Counted from the stretch's first letter, positions 30,261-39,676 are shown. The stretch is 62,544 nt of DNA from Rhodocyclaceae bacterium (GCA_008933825.1 WBUF01000011.1:1-62544), one strand, 5' to 3'. A program made the numbers and translations. Notes: generated by a model not told the origin, from the letters alone.

Positions 30261-31028
30261 TCAATTTCTCCTTACGTCAAACTTACATCGGATACGCTCC
30301 AGATCTGCCTGCGTATCAACCCCGCCCTCGGGCGCCTGGGAAATCTCGATGACGCGAATGCGGAAACCATGCCAGAGGATGCGCAATTGCTCGAGTGCCT
30401 CGAAGCGCTCGGCAGGCGCCACACCCAGCGCACCATAGCGAAGCAGAAAGGCTACCCGATAAGCGTAGATGCCGATATGGCGCTTTGCCGGAATTCCGTC
30501 CGGCAGGCCATCCCTCGATGCGGCGAATGCATCGCGCGGCCAGGGAATCGGCGCACGACTGAAGTAGAGGGCGTGGCCGCGCGCATCGCGGACGACCTTG
30601 ACGATATTCGGATTGAGGAAATCCCCGATGTTGCCGATCGGATGGCAGGCGGTCGACGCGGCCGCCTCTGCGTCGCCGGCCAGTTCCTTGGCCACCAGGT
30701 CGATCAGCGCCGGCTCGATGCAAGGCTCATCGCCCTGCACATTCACCACGATGTCGTCATCGCCCCAGCGGCGTTGCGCAGCGACCTCGGCCAGGCGGTC
30801 CGTGCCGCTGGCATGATCGGTGCGCGTCATGACGGCCTCGAAGCCGTGCCGCTCGACGGCGGCCTTCACCGCATCGTGGTCGACGGCAACCAGGACCTCA
30901 GCAGCTGTGCTCTGCACCGCGCGTTCCGCCACGCGCACCACCATCGGCTTGCCGGCGATATCGGCCAGCGGCTTGCCCGGCAACCGACTGGAGGCAAAGC
31001 GGGCGGGGATGACGACCTTGAATGGCAT
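30261..31028 (-). CDS. kdsB: 3-deoxy-manno-octulosonate cytidylyltransferase
   Basis: This 255-residue cytoplasmic enzyme activates KDO to CMP-KDO for lipopolysaccharide synthesis. The N-terminus [20 protein letters not shown] is the nucleotide-binding signature. [17 protein letters not shown] is the CTP/Mg site and [12 protein letters not shown] the KDO-binding region. It follows the Trm112-like gene and lpxK, so a set of envelope genes is transcribed together. Confidence 0.97.
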   Translation of the reverse strand: MPFKVVIPARFASSRLPGKPLADIAGKPMVVRVAERAVQSTAAEVLVAVDHDAVKAAVERHGFEAVMTRTDHASGTDRLAEVAAQRRWGDDDIVVNVQGDEPCIEPALIDLVAKELAGDAEAAASTACHPIGNIGDFLNPNIVKVVRDARGHALYFSRAPIPWPRDAFAASRDGLPDGIPAKRHIGIYAYRVAFLLRYGALGVAPAERFEALEQLRILWHGFRIRVIEISQAPEGGVDTQADLERIRCKFDVRRN

Positions 31029-31050
31029 TGCATGCCCGCCGCGGGGAGGA

Positions 31051-31233
31051 TCAGCCCGCTGCTTCCTCGTGGTTCAACTGGCGCGCCTCATCTTCGAGCA
31101 TGACGGGAATGTCGTCGCGCACCGGGTAGGCCAACTTGCAGGCCTTGCAGACGAGCTCCTGCTGCGGCTTGCGAAAATCGAGCGGGCCCTTGCAGACCGG
31201 GCAGACGAGAATTTCAAGCAGGCGGGAATCCAT
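31051..31233 (-). CDS. Trm112/YcaR-like small zinc-type protein
   Basis: This 60-residue protein [20 protein letters not shown] has two CxxC pairs (CPVC and CKAC) and ends with an acidic tail. It is the bacterial Trm112-like (UPF0434) family; some members activate methyltransferases, but the role here is unknown. It overlaps the lpxK end by 20 bases and precedes kdsB by 22 bases; the lpxK-ycaR-kdsB order is widely conserved. Confidence 0.93.
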   Translation of the reverse strand: MDSRLLEILVCPVCKGPLDFRKPQQELVCKACKLAYPVRDDIPVMLEDEARQLNHEEAAG

Positions 31234-32260
31234 TGAGCTTCTCCACTACCCATTGCGTCAGATCGGGTTCCAGTTGCGCCTCGACCGGAAGCACCCAAGT
31301 TTCCGGCGGCGCAATGGCTTCGCATTTTACCGCATCTTTCTCTGTCATCAGCAGGGCATCGGCGTCCTGCAGCACCAGATCAGAAGGCTGAAAGGCATGA
31401 TGATCGGGAAAGGCCTGCTGTGTCCGCACGCGCAAGCCCAGGCCTTCCAACTGGCTGAAAAAGCGCCCTGGCTGACCGATGCCGGCCAGCGCCCGCAGAG
31501 TGCGCCCGCGCAAGTCCTCTGCCGCGCAAATGCGCTGCGCGTCGTGCAGGTTGTAGAAGCGGCTGCCGCTCAGCCGCATGCGAAACTGGCAGCGAGGCCG
31601 GACCCCGGGGGGCGGCAGCGCCGCGCCGTTCAGCACGAGGGCGTGCGCCTCGTCGATGCGCGAGGGGCACTCGCGCAGGGGGCCGGCCGGGAGCGGCCAG
31701 CCATTGCCGATGCCGCGCTCATCAAGCACCACGATCTCGACGTCGCGCGCCAGGCGCAGGTGCTGCAGGCCATCGTCGGAGATCAGGACATCGCAATCGG
31801 GATACGCCGCCAGCAGCGCGCGCGCTGCGGCGACACGATCGCGACCGACGAACACCGGACAGCCCGATCGGCGCGCCAGCAACAGCGGTTCGTCGCCAAC
31901 CAGAGCCGCCTCGCTCGATACGGACACGGCCTCGACGCCCCTCGCGCGACCGCCGTAGCCGCGGCTGACGATGCCTGGCCGCCAGCCACGCCCGGCAAGG
32001 CTCCGGGCAAGATGAATGGTGAGCGGCGTCTTGCCGCTGCCGCCTGCGGTGATGTTGCCGACCACCACCACCGGAACCGGCAGCTTCCCTGCGGTGCACC
32101 AGCCCATGCGATAAGCCAGGCGGCGCAGCCTGACCGCCAGCGCAAAGACGAACGCTACGGGAAGCAGAACGGCGTTCAGCGGTCCGCGCTGCTGCCACCC
32201 CGATGCAAGCCACTGGTTCACTTCAGGGCCTGCTCTCCATGGTTCCGTCTGATGGAACAA
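31214..32260 (-). CDS. lpxK: Tetraacyldisaccharide 4'-kinase
   Basis: This protein of about 348 residues phosphorylates the lipid A precursor at the 4' position on the inner membrane. It has an N-terminal hydrophobic anchor ([15 protein letters not shown]), then the P-loop [37 protein letters not shown] is the conserved catalytic region. The first Met at 32260 may be slightly upstream of the true start. It lies 24 bases after exbD and overlaps the Trm112-like gene. Confidence 0.95.
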   Translation of the reverse strand: MFHQTEPWRAGPEVNQWLASGWQQRGPLNAVLLPVAFVFALAVRLRRLAYRMGWCTAGKLPVPVVVVGNITAGGSGKTPLTIHLARSLAGRGWRPGIVSRGYGGRARGVEAVSVSSEAALVGDEPLLLARRSGCPVFVGRDRVAAARALLAAYPDCDVLISDDGLQHLRLARDVEIVVLDERGIGNGWPLPAGPLRECPSRIDEAHALVLNGAALPPPGVRPRCQFRMRLSGSRFYNLHDAQRICAAEDLRGRTLRALAGIGQPGRFFSQLEGLGLRVRTQQAFPDHHAFQPSDLVLQDADALLMTEKDAVKCEAIAPPETWVLPVEAQLEPDLTQWVVEKLNGFPPA

Positions 32261-32284
32261 ATGAGAACACGCCCTCGGAACCCG

Positions 32285-32704
32285 TCAACGCGACGGGTTC
32301 TGCGTGGCGAAGGAGATGTGGCTGAAGCCGGACTGCTGCGCCGCCTGCATGACGTCGATGACGCTCTGGTGCGCCGCTTTGGCATCCGCGTTGATGACGA
32401 CCACCGGCTCCCTTTCGCTGCCGCCGGCGCGGCGCAGCGCAACGCCGATGGCCTCGACCTCTCTCGATCCGATTGCCACGCGGTTGACCATCACGTCGCC
32501 ATTGGCGCTCACCACGACATTGATCTCGTTCGGCTTCTCCTGCGACTGGGCCGCATCCGCAGTTGGCAGGTTGATTTCGAGACCGGAGAACTTCGAGTAG
32601 GTCGTCGTGATCATCAGGAAGATGAGAATGACGAGCAGCACGTCGATCATCGGGATCAGGTTGATCTCCGGCTCCTCGCGGAAGCGTCCGCGCTGGAAAT
32701 TCAT
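32285..32704 (-). CDS. exbD: ExbD/TolR family biopolymer transport protein
   Basis: This 139-residue protein has one N-terminal membrane helix (IPMIDVLLVILIFLMITTTY), which includes the proton-path aspartate, and a periplasmic C-terminal domain. With ExbB it converts proton-motive force into work for an outer-membrane or LPS-linked system. It follows exbB by 12 bases and precedes lpxK by 24 bases. The exbB-exbD-lpxK order, without tonB, is typical of betaproteobacteria. Confidence 0.93.
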   Translation of the reverse strand: MNFQRGRFREEPEINLIPMIDVLLVILIFLMITTTYSKFSGLEINLPTADAAQSQEKPNEINVVVSANGDVMVNRVAIGSREVEAIGVALRRAGGSEREPVVVINADAKAAHQSVIDVMQAAQQSGFSHISFATQNPSR

Positions 32705-32716
32705 GCCGCTCCGTCC

Positions 32717-33325
32717 TCAGCCTGCACGCTGGCCGTGCACCAATTCAACGAGCTTCACCGCCTGCTGTTCCATCTCGATGACGAAGCTGTCGACCAGGGC
32801 GCGGAAGTGGCGATAGAAAATCATCGCCGGAATGGCGATGAGGATGCCGAATCCCGCGTTGTAGAGCGCTATCGAGATGCCGTGCGCGAGTTGCTGCGGA
32901 TTGGCCGTCGCCGGGCTTTGCGCGCCGAAGATCTCGATCATGCCGACGATGGTGCCGAACAGTCCCATCAGCGGCGCGATCGAAGCGATGGTGCCCAGAC
33001 TGGTGAGGAAGCGCTCCAGCTCGTGCGAGACGCCGCGCCCCGCCTCCTCGATGGCTTCCTTCATTGCCTCGCGCGAGCTCTTCACGTTGCGCAGTCCCGC
33101 CGCCAGGACATGCCCCAGGGGAGAGTGCCTGGCCACGCGGCCGATCATTTCCTCGCTGGCGCCGCCCTGCCGATATTCCGCCACGACGCTCTGCAGCAAT
33201 CCCTCCGGCACGACCTTACTCCGGCGAAGCGCAACCGAGCGCTCGATGATGAAGGCGACGGCGAGAACCGAGGCGAGCAGGAGCGGCCAGATCGGCCAGC
33301 CTGCAGCTTGAATGATGGCGAACAC
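32717..33325 (-). CDS. exbB: MotA/TolQ/ExbB proton channel protein
   Basis: This 202-residue inner-membrane protein has an N-terminal helix (about 8-28) and two C-terminal helices containing LGTIASIAPLMGLFGTIVGMI and the GISIALYNAGFGILIAIPAMI region. These are the proton-channel motifs of the ExbB/TolQ family. It is the first gene of the exbB-exbD-lpxK-Trm112-kdsB run and is divergent from xseA across a 343-base gap. Confidence 0.94.
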   Translation of the reverse strand: MFAIIQAAGWPIWPLLLASVLAVAFIIERSVALRRSKVVPEGLLQSVVAEYRQGGASEEMIGRVARHSPLGHVLAAGLRNVKSSREAMKEAIEEAGRGVSHELERFLTSLGTIASIAPLMGLFGTIVGMIEIFGAQSPATANPQQLAHGISIALYNAGFGILIAIPAMIFYRHFRALVDSFVIEMEQQAVKLVELVHGQRAG

Positions 33326-33668
33326 GCAACGCTCCTTTTCGAATAACGGCGAACTTTATATTGGCGTTCCTGTTTCGGCAAGAAATTCCGCAGCGATGCT
33401 GTCGCTGTCCCACGACGAAAACAGCAGAGTTGCGATTTCGCCGAGCCATCCGTTTCGTTATCCACAAAAGATGTGGATAACTGTGTGAATTCTGCGTTGG
33501 CAATTTTAGTAAGTCGGCTTCCCGTAAGACTTTTTCTTACTTCGATGAAAAATGTGGCTGTTATATTTATTTTTTAAAACAATAGGTTGCAATGAATCTC
33601 CCGGGGCGCCAGGTCATCGGGCCCCGTGACTGGGAAAGACGTTGCATAGCTTGGGCTAGAATTCCGCG
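33326..33668. other. 343-base noncoding gap with paired DnaA boxes
   Basis: No gene is seen here. TTATCCACA at 33458-33466 and its inverse TGTGGATAA at 33472-33480 are two perfect consensus DnaA boxes in inverted orientation, 5 bases apart. The right side (33500-33590) is AT-rich and contains GTAAGA/TCTTAC repeats. The gap also holds the promoters of divergent exbB and xseA. The boxes could titrate DnaA or regulate these genes. A full origin is not supported because dnaA, dnaN and gidA-type genes are absent and only two boxes are seen. Confidence 0.6.
33657..33662 (+). promoter_or_regulatory. -10-like TAGAAT just before xseA
   Basis: TAGAAT ends 6 bases before the xseA ATG, and no Shine-Dalgarno is present. 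This suggests a leaderless transcript; the -35 is not clear. Confidence 0.35.
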
Positions 33669-35027
33669 ATGCCGTCCGAAACGACTCCCGCAACCATTTC
33701 CGGCGAGGAAATCCTCAGTGTTTCCGCGCTTAATCGTCTCGCGCGCCAGACCCTCGAAAAGCGCTTTCCGCTGCTGTGGGTCAGCGGAGAGATCTCCAAC
33801 CTGCGCCGACCCGCTTCGGGTCATGTCTATTTCGCGCTGAAGGACGAAGGCGCCCAGGTCGATTGCGTCATGTTCCGCACTCGCTCGCAACTTCTGCCCT
33901 TCCGCCTGCAGGACGGCCAGCGCGTGGAGGCGCGTGCGCTGGTTACGCTGTACGAGGCCCGCGGCGGCTTCCAGTTGAGCGTCGAAGCCCTGCGCCAGGC
34001 CGGCATCGGCGCGATGTTCGAAGCATTCGCGCGCCTGCGCGAGAAGCTGGAGAAGGAAGGCCTGTTCGCGCCGGAACGCCGGTTGCCGCTGCCCCGCTTC
34101 CCGCGCCGCATCGGCATCGTCACCTCCCTGCAGGCCGCGGCCCTGCGCGACGTGCTGGCCGCCCTCGCGCGCCGTGCCCGCCATTTGCCGGTCGTGATCT
34201 ATCCGGCGCCCGTCCAGGGCGAGGGTGCCGCGTCGGGCATCGCCGGCGCCATCCGCGCGGCAGCCGCGCGCGGCGAATGCGACCTTCTGATCATCGCCCG
34301 CGGCGGCGGCGGCATCGAGGATCTTTGGGCTTTCAACGAGGAAATCGTCGCTCGCGCCATCGACGCATGCCCGATCCCGATCGTCTCGGGCATCGGGCAC
34401 GAAACCGACGCGACCATTGCCGATCTGGCTGCCGACTGCCGTGCCGCCACGCCCACCGCCGCAGCGGAACTGGCCAGCGCCGGGTGGTTCGAGGCGCAGG
34501 CCGAGCTGCGCCGCCTCGCCAGCGCGTTGCGCCACCACCTGCAGCGCCGGCTGCAGGAGCGCATGCAGCAGGTGGATCTGCTGGCGCGCCGCCTGATCCA
34601 TCCCGGCGAGCGCCTCGGCCGGCTGCGCGCGGAAACCGCCCATCTGGCCAGCCGGCTCGGCAGCTGCCTGCGACAACAGATCGTCGCTTGTCGCTCGGAC
34701 ATGCAAGGGCTCGATGCGCGCCTGGCGCTCTGCCGTCCGGACATTCGCCATGCCCGGCGCGACATCGATGAACTCGCCGGGCGGTTGCGTGCAGCCATTG
34801 CGGTCGGTCTGATGCAACGCACGCACCGGCTGCAAAGCCTGGCGGCCAGCCTCGGGCATCTCAGCCCGCAGTCCGTGCTCGCGCGCGGCTACAGCCTGGT
34901 GCGCAAGCCCGACGGCAGCATCGTCCGCAGCTGCGCGCAACTCGGCGTCGGCGAAAGGTTACGGCTCTCCTTCAGCGAGGGCGGGGCCGAGGCGCGCGTG
35001 ACACAATGCGATTCTTTGAACATTTGA
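33669..35027 (+). CDS. xseA: Exodeoxyribonuclease VII large subunit
   Basis: This 452-residue subunit of the single-strand exonuclease has an N-terminal OB fold (FPLLWVSGEISNLRRPASGHVYF). It is followed by the catalytic region with RIGIVTSLQAAALRDVL and VSGIGHETDATIADLAADCRAATP. A long coiled-coil segment lies between about residues 270 and 380. The small subunit xseB is not in the window. It is followed by sodB after 76 bases. Confidence 0.96.
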   Translation: MPSETTPATISGEEILSVSALNRLARQTLEKRFPLLWVSGEISNLRRPASGHVYFALKDEGAQVDCVMFRTRSQLLPFRLQDGQRVEARALVTLYEARGGFQLSVEALRQAGIGAMFEAFARLREKLEKEGLFAPERRLPLPRFPRRIGIVTSLQAAALRDVLAALARRARHLPVVIYPAPVQGEGAASGIAGAIRAAAARGECDLLIIARGGGGIEDLWAFNEEIVARAIDACPIPIVSGIGHETDATIADLAADCRAATPTAAAELASAGWFEAQAELRRLASALRHHLQRRLQERMQQVDLLARRLIHPGERLGRLRAETAHLASRLGSCLRQQIVACRSDMQGLDARLALCRPDIRHARRDIDELAGRLRAAIAVGLMQRTHRLQSLAASLGHLSPQSVLARGYSLVRKPDGSIVRSCAQLGVGERLRLSFSEGGAEARVTQCDSLNI

Positions 35028-35103
35028 TTATTGCCAAATGAATCTATTCCGACTAAAATTGTCAAGTATCGCAACCCTGACTGACTGAAACCGGAGACAC
35101 GAC

Positions 35104-35688
35104 ATGGAACACACCCTCCCCGCCCTGCCCTATGCCATGGACGCGCTCGCGCCGCACATCTCGAAGGAGACCTTCGAGTACCACTATGGCAAGCACCACC
35201 AGGCCTACGTCACCAATCTGAACAATCTGATCAAGGGCACCGAGTTCGAGAACGCCGATCTGGAGAGCATCGTGAAGAAGTCCAGCGGCGGGATCTTCAA
35301 CAATTCCGCCCAGGTTTGGAACCACACCTTCTTCTGGAGCAGCATGAAGCCGAATGGCGGCGGTGCCCCTTCAGGTGCGCTGGCTGATGCGATCAATCGG
35401 AAGTGGGGTTCGTTCGACGAGTTCAAGAAGGCCTTCCAGGCCTCGGCAGTCGGCAACTTCGGCTCGGGCTGGACCTGGCTGGTGAGAAAGCCGGACGGCT
35501 CGCTGGACATCGCCAACACCGGCAACGCAGCGACGCCACTCACGACGGAGAACAAGGCGCTGCTGACGATCGACGTCTGGGAACATGCCTACTACATCGA
35601 CTACCGCAACGCCCGGCCGAAGTTCGTCGAAACCTTCCTCGCCAACCTGGCCAACTGGGACTTCGCGGCAAAGAACTACGCCGGCTGA
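35104..35688 (+). CDS. sodB: Superoxide dismutase, Fe type
   Basis: This 194-residue cytoplasmic enzyme dismutates superoxide. Metal-ligand regions are visible: [27 protein letters not shown] and [13 protein letters not shown]. The glutamine in [10 protein letters not shown] and the segment GSGWTWLV favour the iron type. A GGAGA ribosome site precedes the ATG. It is followed by two hairpins, the second a clear terminator, and a copy of the GACTGACTTT motif between them. Confidence 0.96.
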   Translation: MEHTLPALPYAMDALAPHISKETFEYHYGKHHQAYVTNLNNLIKGTEFENADLESIVKKSSGGIFNNSAQVWNHTFFWSSMKPNGGGAPSGALADAINRKWGSFDEFKKAFQASAVGNFGSGWTWLVRKPDGSLDIANTGNAATPLTTENKALLTIDVWEHAYYIDYRNARPKFVETFLANLANWDFAAKNYAG

Positions 35689-35694
35689 ATCCAG

Positions 35695-35756
35695 CCCGCC
35701 GTGCTGGCGGGACTGACTTTTGTCGGCAGGGCGCCGCGTCAGCGCGGCGCCCTTTT
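35695..35756 (+). terminator. Double hairpin terminator of sodB
   Basis: CCCGCC (35695-35700) pairs with GGCGGG (35706-35711). A second, perfect 10-bp stem GGGCGCCGCG (35729-35738) and CGCGGCGCCC (35743-35752), loop TCAG, is followed by TTTT. The second is a good intrinsic terminator. A GACTGACTTT copy begins on the last base of the first stem. Confidence 0.8.
35711..35720 (+). repeat. GACTGACTTT dispersed motif
   Basis: Exact noncoding copy between the two hairpins after sodB. Context GGACTGACTTTTGTCG. Confidence 0.6.
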
Positions 35757-35815
35757 CATTCACGACGCCGGCCGGGCTAGAATGCGCCGGACACCTCACG
35801 CCCGCTCCCACTTTC

Positions 35816-37678
35816 ATGTCCGCTGAACCGATCGAGCTGCTGGCACCCGCACGCAATGCCGAGATCGGCATCGAGGCCATCAGGCACGGCGCCGACGCCG
35901 TTTATATTGGCGGGCCGGCATTCGGCGCCCGCGCCGGCGCGGGCAACACCGTGGCGGACATCGCGCGTCTGGCCGGCTACGCGCACCGCTTCCATGCCAG
36001 GATCTTCGTCGCCCTCAACACCATCCTCGATGACTGCGAAGTCGAAGCCGCACGCCGGCTCGCCTGGACGCTCTACGACGCCGGCGTCGACGCCCTGATC
36101 TTGCAGGACATGGGATTGCTGGAAACGGACCTGCCGCCTCTCCAGCTGCACGCCAGCACGCAGTGCGACATTCGCACGCCGGAAAAGGCGCGCTTCCTGC
36201 AGGACGTCGGCTTCTCGCAGATCGTCCTCGCACGCGAGCTGACGCTGGACGACATCCGCCTCGTGCGCGCCGCCACCGACCCGGCGCGCTGCACGCTGGA
36301 GTTCTTCGTGCATGGCGCGCTGTGCGTGGCGTTCTCGGGCCAGTGCTACATCAGCCATGCCCACACCGGTCGCAGCGCCAACCGCGGCGAATGTTCGCAG
36401 GCCTGTCGCCTGCCGTACACGCTCGAGGACCGGCAGGGCCGCATCGTCGCCTACGACAAACACCTGCTTTCGATGAAGGACAACGACCAGAGCGCGAACC
36501 TGGGTGCGCTGATCGGCGCGGGCATTCGCTCCTTCAAGATCGAGGGGCGCTACAAGGACGCGGCCTACGTCAAGAACGCCGTCGCCCACTACCGCCGCCA
36601 GTTCGACGCCATCCTGGCCGGACAACCGCAATACGGCCACGCTTCCTCGGGGCGCTGCACGCATTTCTTCGCGCCGCAGCCGGAGAAGACTTTCAACCGC
36701 GGAGCCACAGACTATTTCGTCCGGGGGCGCCGGCCCGATATCGGCGCCTTCGAGACGCCGAAGTTCTCCGGCGAGGCGATCGGCAGCGTGACACGCCTGG
36801 GCGCGGGCTGGATCGAGATCGACGGCAATGCCGAACTGCACAACGGCGACGGCCTCAGCTATCGTCCGCCCGGCAGCAAGGGCGCCAACAAGCTCGCCGG
36901 CATGCGCATCAACGTCGTGCAGGGCCGCCGCCTCTACCCGAACGAAATGCCGTCCGACTTAAAGCCTGGCGTGACGCTCTACCGCAACCGCGACCAGGCC
37001 TTCTGGCGTGCGCTGGAAAAGGAATCGGCCGCGCGACGCATCGGCGTAAACCTGACTCTCGCGGCGATTGACGGCGGGCTGGAACTGAAACTGGCAGACG
37101 AAGACGGCGTCGCCGTGACAGTGCGTCACGCGGTGCCAGTCGCGCCGGCACGCGACGCCGACAAGGCACTTGTCTTCCTGCGCAGCCGGTTGGGCAAGCT
37201 CGGCAACACCGATTTCAGCGCGACACAAATCGACATCGCCATGCCTTGCTTCGTTCCCGTCTCGGCAATCAATGCCCTGCGTCGCGAAGGCATCGGCGCG
37301 CTGATCGAGGCACGCGAAGCCCGGCGACCGCGCCTTTCACGCACCGCACCGGTCGAGCCGCCGGCCGCCTATCCCGAAAAGGAACTGAGCTACCTCGGCA
37401 ACGTATTCAACGACCGCGCCCGCGCCTTCTACAGGAAACATGGCGTCGAACTGATCGCCGACGCCTACGAGGCCGGTACGACGCCTGGCGACGTTTCACT
37501 GATGATCACCAAGCACTGTCTGCGCTACAGCTTCAACCTTTGCCCGAAACAGGCCAGGGACTGGCAGCTCAAGGGCATCGGCGCCGAGCCAATGACGCTG
37601 GTCGGTGCAGGCGAACGCCTGACGCTTCGCTTCGACTGCAAGGCCTGCGAAATGCACGTCGTCGGCCGGAGCCGATAG
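35816..37678 (+). CDS. U32 family peptidase-like protein
   Basis: This 620-residue protein begins MSAEPIELLAPARNAEIGIE and has the U32 signature region FVHGALCVAFSGQCYISHAH followed by SANRGECSQACRLPY. The cysteines of this region and of a C-terminal set (CLRYSFNLCP, CKACEMHVVG) can hold an iron-sulfur cluster. The length and C-terminal extension resemble RlhA (YdcP), which hydroxylates 23S rRNA C2501, rather than the shorter UbiU/V. That specific role is inferred. A -10-like TAGAAT lies at 35778-35783. It is convergent with the tupA-like gene with only 2 bases between stops. Confidence 0.88.
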   Translation: MSAEPIELLAPARNAEIGIEAIRHGADAVYIGGPAFGARAGAGNTVADIARLAGYAHRFHARIFVALNTILDDCEVEAARRLAWTLYDAGVDALILQDMGLLETDLPPLQLHASTQCDIRTPEKARFLQDVGFSQIVLARELTLDDIRLVRAATDPARCTLEFFVHGALCVAFSGQCYISHAHTGRSANRGECSQACRLPYTLEDRQGRIVAYDKHLLSMKDNDQSANLGALIGAGIRSFKIEGRYKDAAYVKNAVAHYRRQFDAILAGQPQYGHASSGRCTHFFAPQPEKTFNRGATDYFVRGRRPDIGAFETPKFSGEAIGSVTRLGAGWIEIDGNAELHNGDGLSYRPPGSKGANKLAGMRINVVQGRRLYPNEMPSDLKPGVTLYRNRDQAFWRALEKESAARRIGVNLTLAAIDGGLELKLADEDGVAVTVRHAVPVAPARDADKALVFLRSRLGKLGNTDFSATQIDIAMPCFVPVSAINALRREGIGALIEAREARRPRLSRTAPVEPPAAYPEKELSYLGNVFNDRARAFYRKHGVELIADAYEAGTTPGDVSLMITKHCLRYSFNLCPKQARDWQLKGIGAEPMTLVGAGERLTLRFDCKACEMHVVGRSR

Positions 37679-37680
37679 CC

Positions 37681-38490
37681 CTATTTCCCGGCGCTCGGGA
37701 AAAACAGCTGCTCGCCGTTTACCTTGAAGCCGGCAATGAGCGCCTGCCCCTCGGAGGAGGTGATCCACTCGATCAGTTTCATGGCGCCGTCGTAGTTGAT
37801 GTCCGGATATTTCTTCGGATTGACGGCGATGATGCCGTAGGGATTGAACATCTTCGGATCGCCCTGCACCAGAATGTCGAGCCCGGTCTTGGCGCGATAG
37901 GCGCCGTAGGTGGCGCGATCGCTTAGCGTGTAGGCTTTCATCTCGCCGGCCATGGTCAGCACCTCGCCCATGCCGAGCCCCGCCGAAACGAACCAGGCGC
38001 CCTTCGGTGCTACGCCGGCCTGCTTCCAGTAACTCTTCTCCATCAGGTCGGTGCCGGAATTGTCCCCGCGCGAGATGAATCTCGCCTGCCCCTCGCCCAG
38101 CTTGCGGAAGGCGCCGACGACGTCGCGCGCGCCGCGCAGGCCGAGCGGATCCTCCTGCGCGCCGACCAGGATGAAGTCGTTGTACATCACGTCGCGGCGA
38201 TTCACGCCATGGCCGTCGGCAACGAACTTGTCCTCGGACGCGCGCGCATGAACCAGCACGAGATCAACGTCGCCGTTCTTGCCCAGCTCCAGCGCCTTGC
38301 CGGTGCCGACCGAAATTACATGCACCCTGGCGCCGTGCTGCTTCTCGAAAACCGGAAGCAGGGCCTTCAGCAGTCCCGAGTTCTCCGTGCTGGTAGTGGT
38401 GGACAGGCGGATGTCGCGCGCCAGCGCTGGCTGCGTCGCGGCGAAGAGTGCGCAGATCAGCAGACTGCGCCAGAGGGTTGCTGATTTCAT
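37681..38490 (-). CDS. TupA-like tungstate/oxyanion-binding protein
   Basis: This 269-residue periplasmic binding protein has a Sec signal peptide (LLICALFAATQPALA). The mature start DIRLSTTTSTENSGLLKALL is the TTTS oxyanion-binding motif of tungstate-binding TupA proteins. VDLVLVHARASEDKFVADG is also typical. It probably delivers tungstate (or molybdate) to an ABC transporter, but no TupB permease or TupC ATPase lies nearby. It is divergent from the ModE-like regulator across a 112-base region with an inverted repeat. Extension upstream of 38490 is not supported. Confidence 0.85.
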   Translation of the reverse strand: MKSATLWRSLLICALFAATQPALARDIRLSTTTSTENSGLLKALLPVFEKQHGARVHVISVGTGKALELGKNGDVDLVLVHARASEDKFVADGHGVNRRDVMYNDFILVGAQEDPLGLRGARDVVGAFRKLGEGQARFISRGDNSGTDLMEKSYWKQAGVAPKGAWFVSAGLGMGEVLTMAGEMKAYTLSDRATYGAYRAKTGLDILVQGDPKMFNPYGIIAVNPKKYPDINYDGAMKLIEWITSSEGQALIAGFKVNGEQLFFPSAGK

Positions 38491-38530
38491 TTGTAGATTC
38501 CTTGTCGGTGTCGGTCTCTTCCGCCATCGA

Positions 38531-38550
38531 ATATGCATATCGCTGCATAT
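38531..38550. promoter_or_regulatory. Inverted repeat between tupA and the ModE-like gene
   Basis: ATATGCA (38531-38537) and TGCATAT (38544-38550) are perfect inverted arms separated by TATCGC. The site lies 40 bases from the tupA start and 52 from the regulator start. Its TGCATATG core also occurs in the 20-bp palindrome at 47299-47318. It is a likely operator, probably for the adjacent regulator; binding is inferred. Confidence 0.55.
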
Positions 38551-38601
38551 GACTAGGCTGCGGGTGTCCCGTACAATAGGCAAAATCGTTGGAGGCACAA
38601 A

Positions 38602-38620
38602 TATGTCGCCGGGTGACATA
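38602..38620. promoter_or_regulatory. Near-palindrome over the regulator start codon
   Basis: TATGTCGCC-G-GGTGACATA has 9-bp arms with one mismatch and covers the ATG of the ModE-like gene. Binding here would block translation or transcription of the regulator. It could be autoregulatory. Confidence 0.35.
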
Positions 38621-39676
38621 AAAGGGATGGTACTGACCTGCTACTGGGCTTTCGGCGGCAGCCCGCTGCAGCCCGAGGAGACCCGTCTGCTCGCACTGCT
38701 CGATCGCATCCGGCGCACCGGTTCGATCGCCTCGGCGGCGCGCGAGGCCGGCATCTCCTATCGCAACGCATGGGGCATGCTGGCGCGCTGGGAGGCGAAC
38801 TTCGGTCACCCGCTGCTGATTCCCTCGCGCGGTCTGGGCACCCGCCTCACTCCCTTCGCCGTCAGGCTGATCGAGATGGATGCGAAAGTCCGCGAACAAC
38901 TGGCGCCCCAGCTGGCCGCCGCCGCCGAGCAAATGGCGCTGGCGCTGTCGGAAGCGGTCGCACCCATGCGCGCCGTGTCGCGCATCCATGCCAGCCACGA
39001 TCTGGCGCTGGCCCTGCTGCCGCCACGCATGGCCAAGCGGGGCCACCCGGTCGACCTGCAGTTCCACGGCAGCCTGGAAAGCCTCGCCTCCTTTGCCGAG
39101 GGGCGCTGCGAAATCGCCGGCTTCCATTGTCCGGAGGGCCCCGCCGGCGCCTCGCTCTGGCAGCAGTACAAGCCCCATCTTCGGCCGCGCCAGCAGGTGT
39201 TGATTCGGCTGACGAAGCGCAGCCAGGGCATTCTCGTCGCTCCCGGCAATCCGAAGAAGCTGCGCGGCATCCGCGACCTGGCACGGCCTGGCGTGCGCTT
39301 CCTCAACCGGCAGAGCGGGGCCGGCACGCGGCTGTTGCTCGACTGGCTGTTGCGGCAGAACGACATCGCGGCCAGCGCCATAGCCGGCTACGGCGATGTG
39401 GAGATGACCCATTCAGCCGTGGCGGCAATGATCGCCAGCGGCCATGCCGACGCCGGGCTCGGCGTCGAGGCGGCGGCCCGCCAGTTCAATCTGGGCTTCG
39501 TGCCGCTGTTGAAGGAGGACTACTTTCTCGTCACGCGACGCGAACGCCAGCGCCAGCCGGCATTCGCCGCGCTGCTCGACCTGCTCGGCGGAAACGCCTT
39601 CCGCCGTGCCGTGCGTGCCCTGCCCGGCTACGATCCGACGGGCAGCGGCACGGAGGCGCCGTTCTACCGGGACTGA
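38603..39676 (+). CDS. ModE-like HTH regulator with ligand-binding domain
   Basis: This 357-residue protein has an N-terminal LysR/ModE-type winged helix: RLLALLDRIRRTGSIASAAR then AGISYRNAWGMLARWE, about residues 28-62. Residues 120-340 form a periplasmic-binding-protein-like domain instead of TOBE domains (TKRSQGILVAPGNPKKLRGI, GYGDVEMTHSAVAAMIASGHADAGLG). The layout is that of molybdate/tungstate or metabolite-responsive regulators of Mo-enzyme genes. GGAGG precedes the ATG. The 3' end overlaps convergent hcrB by 13 bases and contains a GACTGACTTT motif that includes its stop codon. Confidence 0.85.
   Translation: MSPGDIKGMVLTCYWAFGGSPLQPEETRLLALLDRIRRTGSIASAAREAGISYRNAWGMLARWEANFGHPLLIPSRGLGTRLTPFAVRLIEMDAKVREQLAPQLAAAAEQMALALSEAVAPMRAVSRIHASHDLALALLPPRMAKRGHPVDLQFHGSLESLASFAEGRCEIAGFHCPEGPAGASLWQQYKPHLRPRQQVLIRLTKRSQGILVAPGNPKKLRGIRDLARPGVRFLNRQSGAGTRLLLDWLLRQNDIAASAIAGYGDVEMTHSAVAAMIASGHADAGLGVEAAARQFNLGFVPLLKEDYFLVTRRERQRQPAFAALLDLLGGNAFRRAVRALPGYDPTGSGTEAPFYRD

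Noticed and set aside
33326..33668. Chromosomal origin
   Set aside because: Only two DnaA boxes and no dnaA/dnaN/gidA-type genes; kept as a possible DnaA-binding site instead.
37681..38619. Longer start of the TupA-like gene at 38619
   Set aside because: It would run through the operator region and the regulator's start; the signal peptide starts at 38490.
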